A stretch of 64,000 nt of DNA from Gemmatimonadota bacterium (GCA_041390125.1 JAWKQN010000012.1:62001-126000), one strand, 5' to 3'; shown: positions 43,046-53,393, counted from the first letter of the stretch. Made by a program: numbers and translations. The notes: a model not told the origin generated them from the sequence alone.

Positions 43046-45766
43046 ATGTCCCGCATCCGCCCCGGCGTCCTGCGCACCCTCCGGCTCAAGCTGCGTTCGC
43101 GCGCCGGCACCCGGCACGAGCTGGACGAGGAGCTGCGCTTCCACGTGGAGGCGCGTGTGGAGCGGCTGGTGGCCTCCGGCATGGATCCCGACGCGGCGCG
43201 TCGCGAAGCCGAGCGACGCCTGGGCCTGGACCGCGGAGCGCACGGCCGCCTGGAGCGCGGCGCTGCACGCCGGGACCGCACCATCTACCGGAGGGAGATC
43301 ATGGGGGAGTGGGCGCAGGACCTGAGGTACGCCGTGCGGGGCCTGCAGCGCCGCCCGGGGTTCACGCTGGTCGGTGTGCTGACGCTCGCGCTGGGCATCG
43401 GCGGCAGCACGGCGATCTTCAGCGCGGTGTGGGCCCTGCTGCTCCGCCCCCTCCCGTTCCCGGATCCGGATGCGCTGATGCGCGTGAGCCTGGTCCGGCC
43501 GGGAGCGGAGGCGTTCGATTCGCCCGAGCGGGAATCCGTCTGGTCGTATCCGAAGTACGAGGTCTTCCGCGACGCGCAGGACGCCTTCCAGGACCTGGCG
43601 GTCTACACGACCGCCGGGCCGGCCATGATCACGTCGGAGACGCCCGAGCGGGTCGCGGCCGAGATCGTGGGCGCCACCTACTTCCGTACGCTCGGCATCG
43701 AGCCGCGCGTGGGCCGCGCGTTCCGCGCCGACGAGGACACGGGTCCGGGGACGCGGACGCTCGTGGTGCTCACGGACGCGTTGTGGCGCACCCGCTTCGG
43801 CGCCGATCCCGACCTGATCGGGCGCAGCCTGCCCATCGACGGGCGACCCCACGAAGTGATCGGCGTGGCGCCGGCGGGATTCCGCGGGCTCAGCGGGCGC
43901 GCGGACCTGTTCCTGCCGGCGATGAGCTGGGGCGAGACGGATCTGTCCGAACCCCAGTCGCACGTCTTCAACCTCGTGGGTCGGCGGCGGGCGGACGTGG
44001 GTCCGGAGCCTGCGCAGCAGGCCGTGCTGCAGGCCGGTGCGCGCGTGGACGCCGTCTATCCGGCCGAGGACGCGGACGCGGCCTGGAGCGCGCGCGCCGA
44101 GCCGCTGGACGCCGCCCGCGTGGCTCCCCAGATCCGCCGCTCCGTGCTGGTCCTGTTCGGCGCCGTGGGCTTCGTGCTGCTGGTCGTGTGCGTCAACCTC
44201 GCCAGCCTCTTGCTGGGGCGCGCGCTGGCGCGCCGCTCCGACTTCGCGGTCCGCCGCGCCCTGGGCGCGTCCGGGCTGCGCGTCGGGCGCCTGCTGCTGG
44301 CGGAGTCGCTGCTGCTTTCGCTGGTGGGGGGCCTCGCCGGCATCGGCGTCGCGGCCGCCGGCACGGCGCTGCTGCGGCGCGTGGATCCCATCGCCTTGCT
44401 GCGCTCCAACGGCGTGGGTCTCGTGGACTTCTCCACCGTGCGCCTGGAGCCGCTGCCGCTCGTGTTCGGCATCGGGCTGGCGCTGCTGACCGGCCTCGTC
44501 TTCGGCCTGCTCCCGGCATGGAGCGCAGGTCAGGCGCCCGTGGTCGCGACGCTCAAGGAGGGCGGCGAGGCCACCGGCTCGCGCGCCTCGGGGCGCCGGA
44601 CCGGTCGCTCCGTCCTGGTGGTCGTGGAGGTGGCGGCGGCCGTGGTCCTGCTCGCCGGCTCCGGCCTGATGCTCCGGAGCCTGGGCCGCCTCCTCGCGGT
44701 CGATCCCGGCTTCGACGGCGAGGGCGTCCTCACGGCGCGCATGGCGCTGGCCCCGGGCACGCCGTCCGCGGATTCGCTGCCGTCCATCTACGCCGGCATC
44801 GAGGAGCGGCTGGCCGCGCTTCCGGGCGTCGCCGAGGCGGGCCTCGCGCTGTGCGCGCCGCTCTCCGGTGGCTGCGGCACCACGGTGATGACGTTCGCGG
44901 ACCGGCCCGAGATCGGGCTCGACCAGGCGCCCGAAGTGCAGATGCACATGGTCACGGGCGGCTGGTTCGGGACGCTGGGGATCGCGCTCCTGCGCGGCCG
45001 CGCGTTCACGCGGGCCGACATCCGCGGAGCCCCGCGCGTCGTGGTGCTGAGCCGCACGGCGGCCGAGCGCTTCTGGCCCGGAGAGGATCCGCTGGGACGG
45101 GAAGTCGCCCTCTACCGTGGCGGCTTCCACGAAGGGGCCACCGTCGTCGGCATCGTGGGGGACGTGCGCTACGAGACGCCCGAACAGGAACCGCGCGCGG
45201 ACGTGTACGTGCCGCTCCTGCAGGCGACGCATCCGCGCCCGACGGTGTTCGTGAAGGCGGCCGGCGGAGGTGATCTGGCCGGTCCGCTCCGCGGCGCGCT
45301 ACGGGAGGCCGCGCCCCACTTCGCGGTGGAGGACATCGTCCCGCTGGAAGAGCGCACCGCGGCGGCCACGGCCCAGGCCCGCTTCGGCGCCACCCTGCTG
45401 ACCGCGTTCGCGGGGGTCGCGCTGCTGCTGGCCGTGCTGGGCATCTACGGGGTGATGTCCTTCGCGGTGCTGCAGCGCCGGCGGGAGCTGGGCGTCCGCA
45501 TGGCGCTGGGCGCCGATCGCGGACGCGTGCTGCGGCTCGTGATCCGTGAGGGCATCGCGCTGGCGACGATCGGAGGCCTGATCGGTATCGTCGCCGCGCT
45601 CGCGCTCACGCGGGTGCTGCGTTCGCTGCTCTACGAGACGACGCCGGGAGATCCCGTGGTGCTGGGAGCGATCGCCGGGCTGCTCCTGGCCACGGCGTGG
45701 CTCGCGGCCTGGTTGCCCGCGCGCCGGGCGGCCGCCCTGGATCCGGTGGCAGCGCTGCGAGGGTGA
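43046..45766 (+). CDS. MacB-like orphan ABC permease (ADOP family)
   Basis: 906 residues. An N-terminal helical prefix (about 1-80, [20 protein letters not shown] region) leads to two MacB-PCD/FtsX halves: first membrane helix [24 protein letters not shown], periplasmic domain, then the FtsX helices near residue 370-440, and a repeat of the layout with a C-terminal FtsX block ([29 protein letters not shown]). No ATPase is encoded next to it, as is usual for this duplicated orphan permease group. Substrate unknown; PadR control is likely. Confidence 0.92.
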   Translation: MSRIRPGVLRTLRLKLRSRAGTRHELDEELRFHVEARVERLVASGMDPDAARREAERRLGLDRGAHGRLERGAARRDRTIYRREIMGEWAQDLRYAVRGLQRRPGFTLVGVLTLALGIGGSTAIFSAVWALLLRPLPFPDPDALMRVSLVRPGAEAFDSPERESVWSYPKYEVFRDAQDAFQDLAVYTTAGPAMITSETPERVAAEIVGATYFRTLGIEPRVGRAFRADEDTGPGTRTLVVLTDALWRTRFGADPDLIGRSLPIDGRPHEVIGVAPAGFRGLSGRADLFLPAMSWGETDLSEPQSHVFNLVGRRRADVGPEPAQQAVLQAGARVDAVYPAEDADAAWSARAEPLDAARVAPQIRRSVLVLFGAVGFVLLVVCVNLASLLLGRALARRSDFAVRRALGASGLRVGRLLLAESLLLSLVGGLAGIGVAAAGTALLRRVDPIALLRSNGVGLVDFSTVRLEPLPLVFGIGLALLTGLVFGLLPAWSAGQAPVVATLKEGGEATGSRASGRRTGRSVLVVVEVAAAVVLLAGSGLMLRSLGRLLAVDPGFDGEGVLTARMALAPGTPSADSLPSIYAGIEERLAALPGVAEAGLALCAPLSGGCGTTVMTFADRPEIGLDQAPEVQMHMVTGGWFGTLGIALLRGRAFTRADIRGAPRVVVLSRTAAERFWPGEDPLGREVALYRGGFHEGATVVGIVGDVRYETPEQEPRADVYVPLLQATHPRPTVFVKAAGGGDLAGPLRGALREAAPHFAVEDIVPLEERTAAATAQARFGATLLTAFAGVALLLAVLGIYGVMSFAVLQRRRELGVRMALGADRGRVLRLVIREGIALATIGGLIGIVAALALTRVLRSLLYETTPGDPVVLGAIAGLLLATAWLAAWLPARRAAALDPVAALRG

Positions 45767-45809
45767 GCGGCTCGGCCGTGCGGGTGGGATCGTCCCGAGC
45801 CGGTCCGCC

Positions 45810-46436
45810 CTACGCGATTCCGAGCCCGAGCGCCGTGCGGACCATGCGCGCCAGCAGGGCCTCCGTCTCGGCTGCGGGGCGGTCGAAGGCGAGCGCGTCG
45901 TAGGCCGGGAAGCCCGTGAGCAGGACCAGCGTCGCGTGGGCCCGATCCTGGTCCATGCGCGGGGGAAGGACGCCCGCCTCGCTCAGGGTGGTCGCCAGAG
46001 TCGCCAGATGCGCACGCCGTGCGCGCTCGAAGCGCTCGACGAGCGTGCGCACCTCCGGGTCCATCACCGCCAAGGCCAGGGTGCGGCGGATGGCGACCGG
46101 CATGACGCTCCAGGCGCGACACGACTCGTGTACGGTGGCGTCCACCGCCGCGTGCGGATCCTCCAGCGCCAACGCCGCCAGGACCCGGTCGAACCCGATG
46201 AGGCGGCCCTGGTCCTTGAAGACGGCTTCGAGCAGCTCTGCGCGGCGGCCGACGCGGTTGTAGACGGTCGAACGGGAGACGCCGGCCTCGAGCGCGACCT
46301 CCTCGAGCGTGAGGGTCCCCCCGTCCGGGCGAGCGAGGAGACGGTGGGCTGCGGCCACGATCTCCGCCGAAGCCTGCTCGGCCGCTTTCCCCCGCTTCCG
46401 CATGTCGTAGTTGCGCGCCATCCGAACCCGCGTCAT
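45810..46436 (-). CDS. TetR-family transcription regulator
   Basis: 208 residues from ATG 46436 (46421 is a second option). The N-terminal helix-turn-helix is clear: IVAAAHRLLARPDGGTLTLEEVALEAGVSRSTVYNRVG. The C-terminal domain is helical and ligand-binding-like. It is divergent from a small membrane-protein gene, and an imperfect palindrome in the 41-base gap is the probable operator for both. Confidence 0.93.
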   Translation of the reverse strand: MTRVRMARNYDMRKRGKAAEQASAEIVAAAHRLLARPDGGTLTLEEVALEAGVSRSTVYNRVGRRAELLEAVFKDQGRLIGFDRVLAALALEDPHAAVDATVHESCRAWSVMPVAIRRTLALAVMDPEVRTLVERFERARRAHLATLATTLSEAGVLPPRMDQDRAHATLVLLTGFPAYDALAFDRPAAETEALLARMVRTALGLGIA

Positions 46437-46444
46437 AATTGATT

Positions 46445-46459
46445 GTACACTGTGTCTAC
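46445..46459. promoter_or_regulatory. Probable TetR operator
   Basis: GTACAC (46445-46450) and GTCTAC (46454-46459) form an inverted repeat with one mismatch and a 3-base spacer. The surrounding 46436-46468 is AT-rich compared with the region. It sits between the divergent TetR and membrane-protein starts, where such an operator is expected. Confidence 0.55.
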
Positions 46460-46477
46460 CTAAATAGGGACCCCCCC

Positions 46478-47047
46478 ATGGCAGCGGCGCTCGACGTGGT
46501 GACGCGCGAGGCGTACTGGATCGCTCCTTCGGTGCTCCTCGCGCTGGTTGTGGCCGCGCGGGAGCTCCACCGATCTCCCCCCGAGGGCCCGGCGCGTTGG
46601 GGCGCCGCCTTGAACGCATACACCGGCGTGTTGATCGCGACGATGGCGTCCGGGCACCTCCTCGCCGTGTCCCTGCTGGCTCTCGACGGCACGGTGCGGG
46701 GCCAGCCCGCCGTGCTCCACGCGATCGGCGTGGTGCTTCTCGTGCCTGCCGTCCTGGTGGCCCGGAACGCGGCGAGGATCCGCCGCGGTACGTCAGACCG
46801 CTCCGCCACGGTTCGGGTGAATGCGCTGCTGATCCTCGCGCTTCTCCTCACGGGGCCGCGCAATCTGCCGCTCGCCATCCCGGCGGGCCTGAACATCGCA
46901 TACGCGATGCAAACGCGTCGTGCGGTGGGTCGAGGCATCGCAGCCCTGGCCGCCTCCATGGCCGTGCTCCTGCTCGTCGGTTCGGTGCGATTCTTCCTTA
47001 GCGGCGATTCGTTCGAGGCCTTCCGCGGGATCGAGTCGCGCCCGTAG
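46478..47047 (+). CDS. Small multi-span membrane protein, unknown
   Basis: 189 residues with five or six hydrophobic spans (around 8-28, 45-70, 80-102, 115-145 and 158-182) and little else. I do not recognise the family. ATG 46478 is used; an in-frame start at 46439 would cover the operator and is less likely. Divergent pairing with TetR suggests it is the regulated target, perhaps an efflux or stress membrane protein. Confidence 0.7.
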   Translation: MAAALDVVTREAYWIAPSVLLALVVAARELHRSPPEGPARWGAALNAYTGVLIATMASGHLLAVSLLALDGTVRGQPAVLHAIGVVLLVPAVLVARNAARIRRGTSDRSATVRVNALLILALLLTGPRNLPLAIPAGLNIAYAMQTRRAVGRGIAALAASMAVLLLVGSVRFFLSGDSFEAFRGIESRP

Positions 47048-47158
47048 GGGGCGCTGAGCACGGGGGTACCTCGGCGCCGGGGAGCTCGCGGGCACCCAGG
47101 AGATGAACGAGACCCTCAGGCGCGTGTCAGGTCCGAGACCCACCGTGCGGGGAATGCC

Positions 47159-48775
47159 TCACGGCTCCGGCGGTACCCACTCTCCGCCGCCTCGCACCAG
47201 CGGCCGTCCGGCCAGCGCGCCGGTGGCCTCGCCGTCGCGGATCGCGAATTGGCCGTTCACGAGCACGTGCACGGTCCCTTCGGAGAACACCTGCGGCTCC
47301 TCGTAGGTGGCGCGGTCGTAGATGCCGTCGGGATCGAGCACGACGATGTCCGCCTTCATGCCCTCACGCACGTACCCGCGGTCGGGAAGCCGCAGGAAAT
47401 CCGCCGCCAGCCCGGTCATGCTGCGAATGGCGAACGGCATCGAGATCACGTCTTCGTCCAGCACGAAATCGCGCAGCTTCTTGGTGAAGGCACCGAACGG
47501 CCGCGGATGCGTGATCACCTGGTCGGGGCTCGGCGTGCGCCCGTCCGTGCAGGTCATCATCCAGGGCTCCCGTGCCAGGATCTTCGTGTTCTCGGTGTCG
47601 TAGAGGTCGAGGTTCATCACCGCCGCGCTGCCGTTCCGCAGGATACGGCGCACCGTCTGGGGGACCGGCAGGTCCCACTCGCGCGCCACCTGGCCGAGCG
47701 TCTTGCCGTTGAGCTCCGGGTCGGGCTCGACGATCAGGATCTTGTCGGCGCCCCCGCGGATCTCGAGCATCTCCATCGTCTGGCGGTCCAGGATGCGTGC
47801 GGTGTCCGGATGGTCGAAGCGCCGCTCCATCTCCGCCTGACCTCCCGCCGCGGCCCAGCGCGGGATCGCGTAGGCGGCCAGGTTGGACTGCGTGGCGGTG
47901 TAGGGGTGCTGGGCGGCCTGGACGTCCACGCCGCGCGCCTGCGCTTCCTCGATCATGCGCGCTCCCACGGGGGCCCGTCCGTAGTTGTGCGCACCCTGCG
48001 GGTTGAAATGGCTGAAGATGACGCGCGCACCCGACTCCTCACCGATGCGGATGCCCTCCGCCACGGAGGCGTCGTAGCCGATGCCCTGATAGGAGGCGCC
48101 CAGGTCGCGGTCGTGCGTGTCGTAGATGGCGCCCTCGGAGCCGGCCAGCTCCACCGCCACCCGCGCGAGCTCGATCACCTCCTCGGTGGTGGCGTAGTAG
48201 CCGGGGGTGTAGAACAGACCGGAGGAGAGGCCGAAGGCGCCGCCCTCCATCCCCTGACGCACGAGCGCCTTCATGCGCTCGAGCTCGTCGTCGTCGGGCG
48301 CGCGCGCCTCCATGCCCAGCACGGCCCGACGCACCGCGCCGTGGCCCACGAAGTCGGCGGCGTTGGTGCCGATGCCGTTCCGGTGCCAGCGCTCCAGCTG
48401 CCCGGCCACGTCTGGATCGCCGCCCCCGTCCAGCCCCAGCACCACCGTGGTGATGCCCTGGAAGAGGAAGGGCTTGCCGTCGCGGCCCCAGTCCTCGTCC
48501 AGCTCCGCGTGCGAGTGCATGTCGATGAATCCGGGGGCCACCAGGAGATCGGTGGCGTCCACGGTGTCCGCGGCGGTCAGGCCACGGGCGGTGGCGTCCC
48601 CGACGAACGTGATGCGGTCGCCCTGGACGGCCACGTCCTGCCGGGCCGCTTCACCGCCCGTGCCGTCGTAGACCTCGCCACCGAGGATGAGGAGATCCGC
48701 GTCCGGGCTCGTGTCGCAGGCGAGCGGGAACAGGGACGCGAGCAACGCGAGAGCGCACGACGAACGGATACGCAT
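47159..48775 (-). CDS. N-acyl-D-amino-acid deacylase-family lipoprotein
   Basis: 538 residues with a lipoprotein signal (ALALLASLFPLACDTS). Features of the D-aminoacylase branch of amidohydrolases: LILGGEVYDGTGG, VAPGFIDMHSHAELD (HxH), GAFGLSSGLFYTPGYYA, VIFSHFNPQGAHNYG, MTCTDGRTPSPDQ and the C-terminal EGMKADIVVLDP. It would free D- or acylated amino acids in the periplasm. It ends the same-strand row M61 peptidase then deacylase (14-base gap), so they may be co-expressed. Confidence 0.9.
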   Translation of the reverse strand: MRIRSSCALALLASLFPLACDTSPDADLLILGGEVYDGTGGEAARQDVAVQGDRITFVGDATARGLTAADTVDATDLLVAPGFIDMHSHAELDEDWGRDGKPFLFQGITTVVLGLDGGGDPDVAGQLERWHRNGIGTNAADFVGHGAVRRAVLGMEARAPDDDELERMKALVRQGMEGGAFGLSSGLFYTPGYYATTEEVIELARVAVELAGSEGAIYDTHDRDLGASYQGIGYDASVAEGIRIGEESGARVIFSHFNPQGAHNYGRAPVGARMIEEAQARGVDVQAAQHPYTATQSNLAAYAIPRWAAAGGQAEMERRFDHPDTARILDRQTMEMLEIRGGADKILIVEPDPELNGKTLGQVAREWDLPVPQTVRRILRNGSAAVMNLDLYDTENTKILAREPWMMTCTDGRTPSPDQVITHPRPFGAFTKKLRDFVLDEDVISMPFAIRSMTGLAADFLRLPDRGYVREGMKADIVVLDPDGIYDRATYEEPQVFSEGTVHVLVNGQFAIRDGEATGALAGRPLVRGGGEWVPPEP

Positions 48776-48789
48776 GGGAGACTCGGCGG

Positions 48790-50610
48790 TCAGCGGGGGG
48801 TGGCCCGGGGGCGCAGCCAGGCCTCCCGGAGCGGGTGCGGGCCCGGGAGCGGCGTCGCGGCCAGCCCGGGATCGGCGTCCAGGCGGAGTGTGGCGCGCTG
48901 CGCGCCGGCCCGCGCCCGCCACTCGACCGTGACGGCGTCTCCGGGCCGACGGCCCGAGAGCACGCGCGCCACGTCCTCGGCGGAGCGGACCGCAGTGCCA
49001 TCCAGGGTGGTGATCACGTCGCCCTCCTCCAGCCCGGCGGTGTAGACCGCGGAGCCCTCCAGGGGCCGTGAGCGGATGCGCACGCCGGCGGGATCGTTCG
49101 CGAGCGCGAGGCGCAGGACGGCGCGCTCCGGGCGGGCGGCCGCGAGACGGAAGCCGCCCTCCGCCAGCAGCACCTCGAAGTCGGGCAGCTCGTTCCCACG
49201 CACGAAGCGGTCGAAGAAGTCCGCGGCGAAGCCGGCATCGCCGCTCGCCTGCGCGAGCGCGGCCTGGGCGTCGTCCACCGTGTACGGCCGGAAAGGCTTT
49301 CCGTGTCGCTCCCACATCACGCGCATGAAGTCGTCCAGCGTACGGTCGAAGCGGGAGCGCAGCGTCAGGTCCAGCGCGAGGCCCAGCGCCGACCCCCACG
49401 TGTAGTAGGAGATGAAGATGTTGGCGGTGTTCTGGGGATCGATCGACACCGCCGCGTCCACGAACGGGGCGTTGCGGCTCATCTCCATGGGGCTGCGGTG
49501 GCGGTGGCCGGGGCTGTTGACCACACCGTCCACCATGCCGGCGATGCGATCGCCGAAGGCGGCGTCATCCAGGATGCCGGCGCGCCGCATGGCCAGGTCG
49601 TCGTAGTAGCTGGTGAACCCTTCGGCCAGCCAGAGCGCGTCCGAAACGTCCGCGGCCTCGAAGTCGAACGGCTCCAGCGTGACGGGGCGGATGCGCTCCA
49701 CATTCCAGGCGTGGAAGAACTCGTGTGCGACGGTGCCGAGCACCCCGATGGCGTCCTCGGGCAGGCGCGCCACGCGCGTCAGCACGGTGGAGTTGCGATG
49801 CTCCATGCCGTCGCCCGACACCCAGGGGAGATAGGCGGCCAGGAACGTGTACGTGCCGTAGTCGAACGTCGGGAACTCGCCGTAGACCGCTCCCTCCTCC
49901 CGCACCACCGCCTGCACCATGCGCACGTAGTCGTCCAGCGCGCTCTCCGTACCCTGGTGTCGGAGCGCGAAGCGGACGGTCTGCGTGCCCCGGTTGCCCG
50001 CCACGGTCCACTCGCGCCAGGCGATGTCGCCGAGCAGCGTGGGCGAATCCATCAGGTAGGCGAGATCGGGCGCGCGGAAGCGCTGCGGATCGTCCGTGGG
50101 CTCGAGCTGCGTGGCGATGTCCCAGTCGCTGCCTGCGGGCGTCGCGAAGCGGATCTCGACCGGACGATCGCGGAGCTGACGGGCCCAGACCCACGTGGCC
50201 GGCGCGTTCAGCAGCGCGCCGGTGGGGTCGATCTGGGCATAGGTGCCGTCGCCGCGGTCTCCGAACAGCGTGTAGGTCATGCGGACGGTGCCGCCGTGTC
50301 CGGTCACCGTCCACTGGTGCAGGTCCGGCCGCTCGACCCGGAGCGCACGCCCGTTCCCGTCGGTGATTTCCACGTCGTAGACGTTCTTCACGAACTCGTG
50401 CAGCGCGTAGCGACCCGGAGACGTGCGGCTCATGCGCAGCTCGAGGGGGCCGGACGGCACCTCCGTGAACGTGACCGTGACGCGGGCCTCGTGGTGCACG
50501 GCGTTGGCGAAGGTGATCTCGTAGCGGACCGGGGCCTGGGCGGGCAGGGCGGGCGTGCACGCGCACACGAGGAGGAGGAGGAACGCGGCGGTGCGGCGGG
50601 CCAGGGCCAT
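48790..50610 (-). CDS. M61-family glycyl aminopeptidase with PDZ domain
   Basis: 606 residues with a signal peptide whose LLVCACTPALPAQ may give either a lipoprotein or a soluble periplasmic form. The M61 catalytic part shows YLPWVSGDGMEHRNS, the zinc motif HEFFH (in GTVAHEFFHAWNVERIRP) and EGFTSYYDDL with the third ligand. The C-terminal part (about 500-590) is a PDZ domain (GLEEGDVITTLDGTAV). ATG 50610 is chosen over 50634 because the signal peptide begins there. Fourteen bases separate its stop from the deacylase start. Confidence 0.92.
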   Translation of the reverse strand: MALARRTAAFLLLLVCACTPALPAQAPVRYEITFANAVHHEARVTVTFTEVPSGPLELRMSRTSPGRYALHEFVKNVYDVEITDGNGRALRVERPDLHQWTVTGHGGTVRMTYTLFGDRGDGTYAQIDPTGALLNAPATWVWARQLRDRPVEIRFATPAGSDWDIATQLEPTDDPQRFRAPDLAYLMDSPTLLGDIAWREWTVAGNRGTQTVRFALRHQGTESALDDYVRMVQAVVREEGAVYGEFPTFDYGTYTFLAAYLPWVSGDGMEHRNSTVLTRVARLPEDAIGVLGTVAHEFFHAWNVERIRPVTLEPFDFEAADVSDALWLAEGFTSYYDDLAMRRAGILDDAAFGDRIAGMVDGVVNSPGHRHRSPMEMSRNAPFVDAAVSIDPQNTANIFISYYTWGSALGLALDLTLRSRFDRTLDDFMRVMWERHGKPFRPYTVDDAQAALAQASGDAGFAADFFDRFVRGNELPDFEVLLAEGGFRLAAARPERAVLRLALANDPAGVRIRSRPLEGSAVYTAGLEEGDVITTLDGTAVRSAEDVARVLSGRRPGDAVTVEWRARAGAQRATLRLDADPGLAATPLPGPHPLREAWLRPRATPR

Positions 50611-50699
50611 GTCGGGCACTCCTGCGGTGATCACGGATCCGAGCGGCCAAGGTACCGCGGGCCGTCCCCCGGCACACGGCCCCGCCTCCGGACGCGACG

Positions 50700-50729
50700 C
50701 GGGGCGTGGGAGGAAGCCCCCACGCCCCG
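50700..50729 (-). terminator. Hairpin after the Arg/Asp-rich secreted protein gene
   Basis: An 11-bp perfect stem, 50700-50710 with 50719-50729 (GGGGCGTGGG against CCCACGCCCC plus one pair), and an 8-base loop. It lies 25 bases past the stop of the minus-strand gene and before the M61 start. No T-run follows. Confidence 0.6.
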
Positions 50730-50753
50730 GTCGCCGGTCTCGCCCCTGGAGCG

Positions 50754-51524
50754 TCAGTCCCAGCGATCCCAGCGCTCGTCGTAGCGCCGGACGTTGAGGC
50801 GCACCACATCCACGTGGCGGTCCCGACCGTAGGCGATCAGCTCGGCCACCGGCGTGCGGCCCGCCCGGACCTGCAGCACGGTGCCGCCCCGCCGACCGGG
50901 CAGCAGCCGACCCACGAGCGGGCCGTGGGCGCCGATCCGGGCGGCGTGCCGATCCAGGCGGTCGACCGTGCGACCGCCGAGGATGCGGGAGAGGTCGCGG
51001 GCATCGAGGCGGCCGTGCCCGAAGCGGTCCGCCCGCGGATGGAGGGACACCCGCCAGTCCACCGGACGCCAGGCGGGCCGGTAGGCGTAGCGGTCCCGGT
51101 CGTAGCGGTCGTGGCCGGCCACCACCACCACCCGCGCGTTCCAGCCGGGACGCACCTCGATGCGGCCACGAGCGTCCACGCGGCCGGGCCGGTCGTACCG
51201 GTCGCGGTCACCGCGGTCGTCACGATCGTCGTAGCGGTCGCGATCCCGTCCGTCCCGGTCCCAACCGTCGCGGTCCTCCTCGCGACCGTAGCGGTCGTCC
51301 CCCCCGCGTGCGTCGCGGTTCCCGCGCCCACCCCGGCCGTAGGCGTCGTACGCCGCGTCCGTGAGCTCGATGTCCTCGATCGACCCCCGGAAGAGCGCTG
51401 CATCCGGCGCCACGGCCTGCTCGGCCTCCCACCACTCGTCCACCTCCACCCGGGCCTGCGCCGAAGCGGAGGAGGCCGTAAGCGGCAGAGCGAGCAATGC
51501 GGCTCCCAACCACTCCGTTCTCAT
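50754..51524 (-). CDS. Secreted Arg/Asp/Tyr-rich low-complexity protein
   Basis: 256 residues with a signal peptide (ALLALPLTASSASAQ). Residues about 60-130 are a low-complexity run of Asp, Arg, Gly and Tyr in the style DRYDDRDDRGDRDRY. After it come two more ordinary segments, PGWNARVVVVAGHDRY and RLNVRRYDERWD. The C-terminal region (about 165-245) has no family I know. It could be a surface or biofilm-type protein; I do not assign a function. The repeats have a matching strong nucleotide bias (GATCG/CGGT steps). Confidence 0.7.
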   Translation of the reverse strand: MRTEWLGAALLALPLTASSASAQARVEVDEWWEAEQAVAPDAALFRGSIEDIELTDAAYDAYGRGGRGNRDARGGDDRYGREEDRDGWDRDGRDRDRYDDRDDRGDRDRYDRPGRVDARGRIEVRPGWNARVVVVAGHDRYDRDRYAYRPAWRPVDWRVSLHPRADRFGHGRLDARDLSRILGGRTVDRLDRHAARIGAHGPLVGRLLPGRRGGTVLQVRAGRTPVAELIAYGRDRHVDVVRLNVRRYDERWDRWD

Positions 51525-51692
51525 GGCGACCTCCTTGTGCCTGGGGTGCCGGGTCGGGCGCCGAGGGGTCGGGGCCCTGGCCAAGCACCACTGCCCGCCC
51601 CCGGGGCAGAGCCTGTGCCCCGGACGCGACGTCGCCGCAAGAGATTGTCGTGGAAGAAGATCGGGGAACGGGCCGGCGCGCCGCCCCGGTCG

Positions 51693-51718
51693 GATCTGTC
51701 CTCTCCGGAGGACAGATC
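51693..51718. terminator. Perfect 11-bp hairpin in the 283-base gap
   Basis: GATCTGTCCTC (51693-51703) and GAGGACAGATC (51708-51718) with loop TCCG. It lies 89 bases past the end of the minus-strand amidohydrolase and upstream of the minus-strand Arg/Asp-rich gene. A terminator for the amidohydrolase transcript is the simplest reading. Confidence 0.6.
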
Positions 51719-51807
51719 GGCCTCGGCCGTGGATCCGGCGGACGGGGGGCGGCGGACTGCAAGGCGACGACAGCGGCGCCTGCCGGGGGGTCCGCCCCCG
51801 CAGGCCG

Positions 51808-53103
51808 TCAGCGCACGCGGTTCCCCGCGATCCAGACCGAATGGACCTGTCGGGTGGCGGTGATGTCGGCGAGGGGATCGGCGTCGAGCACGACCAGGTC
51901 GGCCCAATGGCCTTCCTCCACGGTGCCCAGGTCGTCCAGGCCCATGCAGCGGGCGGCCGTGACCGTGGCCGAGCGCAGGACCGCCTCCGCCGTCATGCCG
52001 GCTGCGGCCATCTGCTCCATCTCCAGGTGCTCGAAGTAGCCCTGGAAGCGCCCGGCCGGACCCGTATCGGTGCCCATGGCGATGGGCAGCCCGGCTCCCG
52101 CCAGCACGACGAGGTTCGTGCGCGCCTGTTGCAGCGCCTGCTTGTAGCGTTGGGCGCTCGTGCTGGCGCGCACCTGGGCCTGCCGCTCGGGGGCGGACAG
52201 CTGGCGCACGACGGCGGTATCCGCGCGGGCCAGGAAGAACGGATCGTCGAAGAACTCGGGTCGCTCCTCGTAGGCGAAGGTGGAGACCTCCCGCATGAGC
52301 GTGGGCGTGTAGCACACCCCCGTCTCCACCATCAGCGCGATGAAGCGCGGATCGACCAGCCGGTCGCGCACCGAGTGCGCGATGAAGTCCACGCCCGCCT
52401 GCAACAGCCCGCGCGCATCCTCCAGATAGAACACGTGGGCGGCGACGCGCAGACCGCGCGCGTGCGCCTCGTCGATGACGGCGGTGTAGACCTCGGGCTC
52501 CATCTTGCGCGTGGTGCCGAGGTTGTCGTCCACACGGATCTTGATCCAGTCGACGCCCATCGGGTCGAGCTGGGCCACGACGTCGCGGGCGGCTTCGGGC
52601 GTCTCCGCCTCCACGACCGGCCCCGCCACGAACAGGCGGGCCCGATCCAGCTCCGCGACGTCCTGCGCGTCGCGTAGGGCCAGTCCCGCGTCTCCGTCTC
52701 CGCCGAGGCTGACCACCGTGGTCACACCATACCAGGCGTACAGCTCGAGCTGCCGCAGCAGGTTCTCGCGGGTGTAGTGGCCGCCCTCCAGGCCCAGGAC
52801 GTCCCCCACGTGACCGTGGGCATTGATGAACCCCGGCACCACCCACCGACCCTCCAGGTCCACCGTCTCGGCGTCGGCGGGCACCTCCACGGAGGCCGCG
52901 GGACCCACCGCGACGATGCGGCCGCCGCGGACGAGCACGGTCCCGTCCTCGAGGAGCGGCGCGCCCGTGCCGGTCCAGATGCGGCCGTGCTGGAGCGCGC
53001 GCAGCGGCCCGTCCGCGTCGGTCAGCGGCGGGGCCGGTGGAGCGTCCGGCCCACAGGCCGAAAGCACGAGGAGGAGGGGGGCGAGACGGCGGAGGCGATC
53101 CAT
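51808..53103 (-). CDS. Imidazolonepropionase-like amidohydrolase lipoprotein
   Basis: 431 residues with a lipoprotein signal (LAPLLLVLSACGPD). The metal-dependent hydrolase pattern is LQHGRIWTGTG, VVPGFINAHGHVGD (HxH), the lysine ligand region DWIKIRVDDN, VAAHVFYLEDARGLLQAGVDFIAHSV, and PIAMGTDTGP, ending EEGHWADLVVLDADPLADI. This is the imidazolonepropionase/Xaa-Pro dipeptidase-like branch; substrate unknown, periplasmic by its lipid anchor. Confidence 0.9.
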   Translation of the reverse strand: MDRLRRLAPLLLVLSACGPDAPPAPPLTDADGPLRALQHGRIWTGTGAPLLEDGTVLVRGGRIVAVGPAASVEVPADAETVDLEGRWVVPGFINAHGHVGDVLGLEGGHYTRENLLRQLELYAWYGVTTVVSLGGDGDAGLALRDAQDVAELDRARLFVAGPVVEAETPEAARDVVAQLDPMGVDWIKIRVDDNLGTTRKMEPEVYTAVIDEAHARGLRVAAHVFYLEDARGLLQAGVDFIAHSVRDRLVDPRFIALMVETGVCYTPTLMREVSTFAYEERPEFFDDPFFLARADTAVVRQLSAPERQAQVRASTSAQRYKQALQQARTNLVVLAGAGLPIAMGTDTGPAGRFQGYFEHLEMEQMAAAGMTAEAVLRSATVTAARCMGLDDLGTVEEGHWADLVVLDADPLADITATRQVHSVWIAGNRVR

Positions 53104-53393
53104 GGGAGTCCCCGGGAGGCGGGTGGCGGACGGGCGCAGGATCGGGTCTCCGCGGCGGCGGGTCAAGCGGGTCCGGGTGGGGCGGCCGAGGACGGCCCGT
53201 GACCCTCCGCGTGGCCACCCCCCTGGCACGAAATGCCGTCCGGAGGGGATGGAGGCGGTCGGGGAAGGAAACGTCAACCCTTTGTCCGTCAACAGGTTGA
53301 ACGCCTGGTGCCGCACGCCCACCCCTGGCTCGCATGTTGCTCTGCGCTCGGCAGGGCTCCGGGACGGCCGGGGTCGATCCATGAGAGGGAACC

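Noticed and set aside
50840..51520. Repeated GATCG/CGGTC-like units, considered as a CRISPR array or satellite.
   Set aside because: They lie inside one reading frame with a signal peptide, have no constant repeat length, and encode a low-complexity protein segment.
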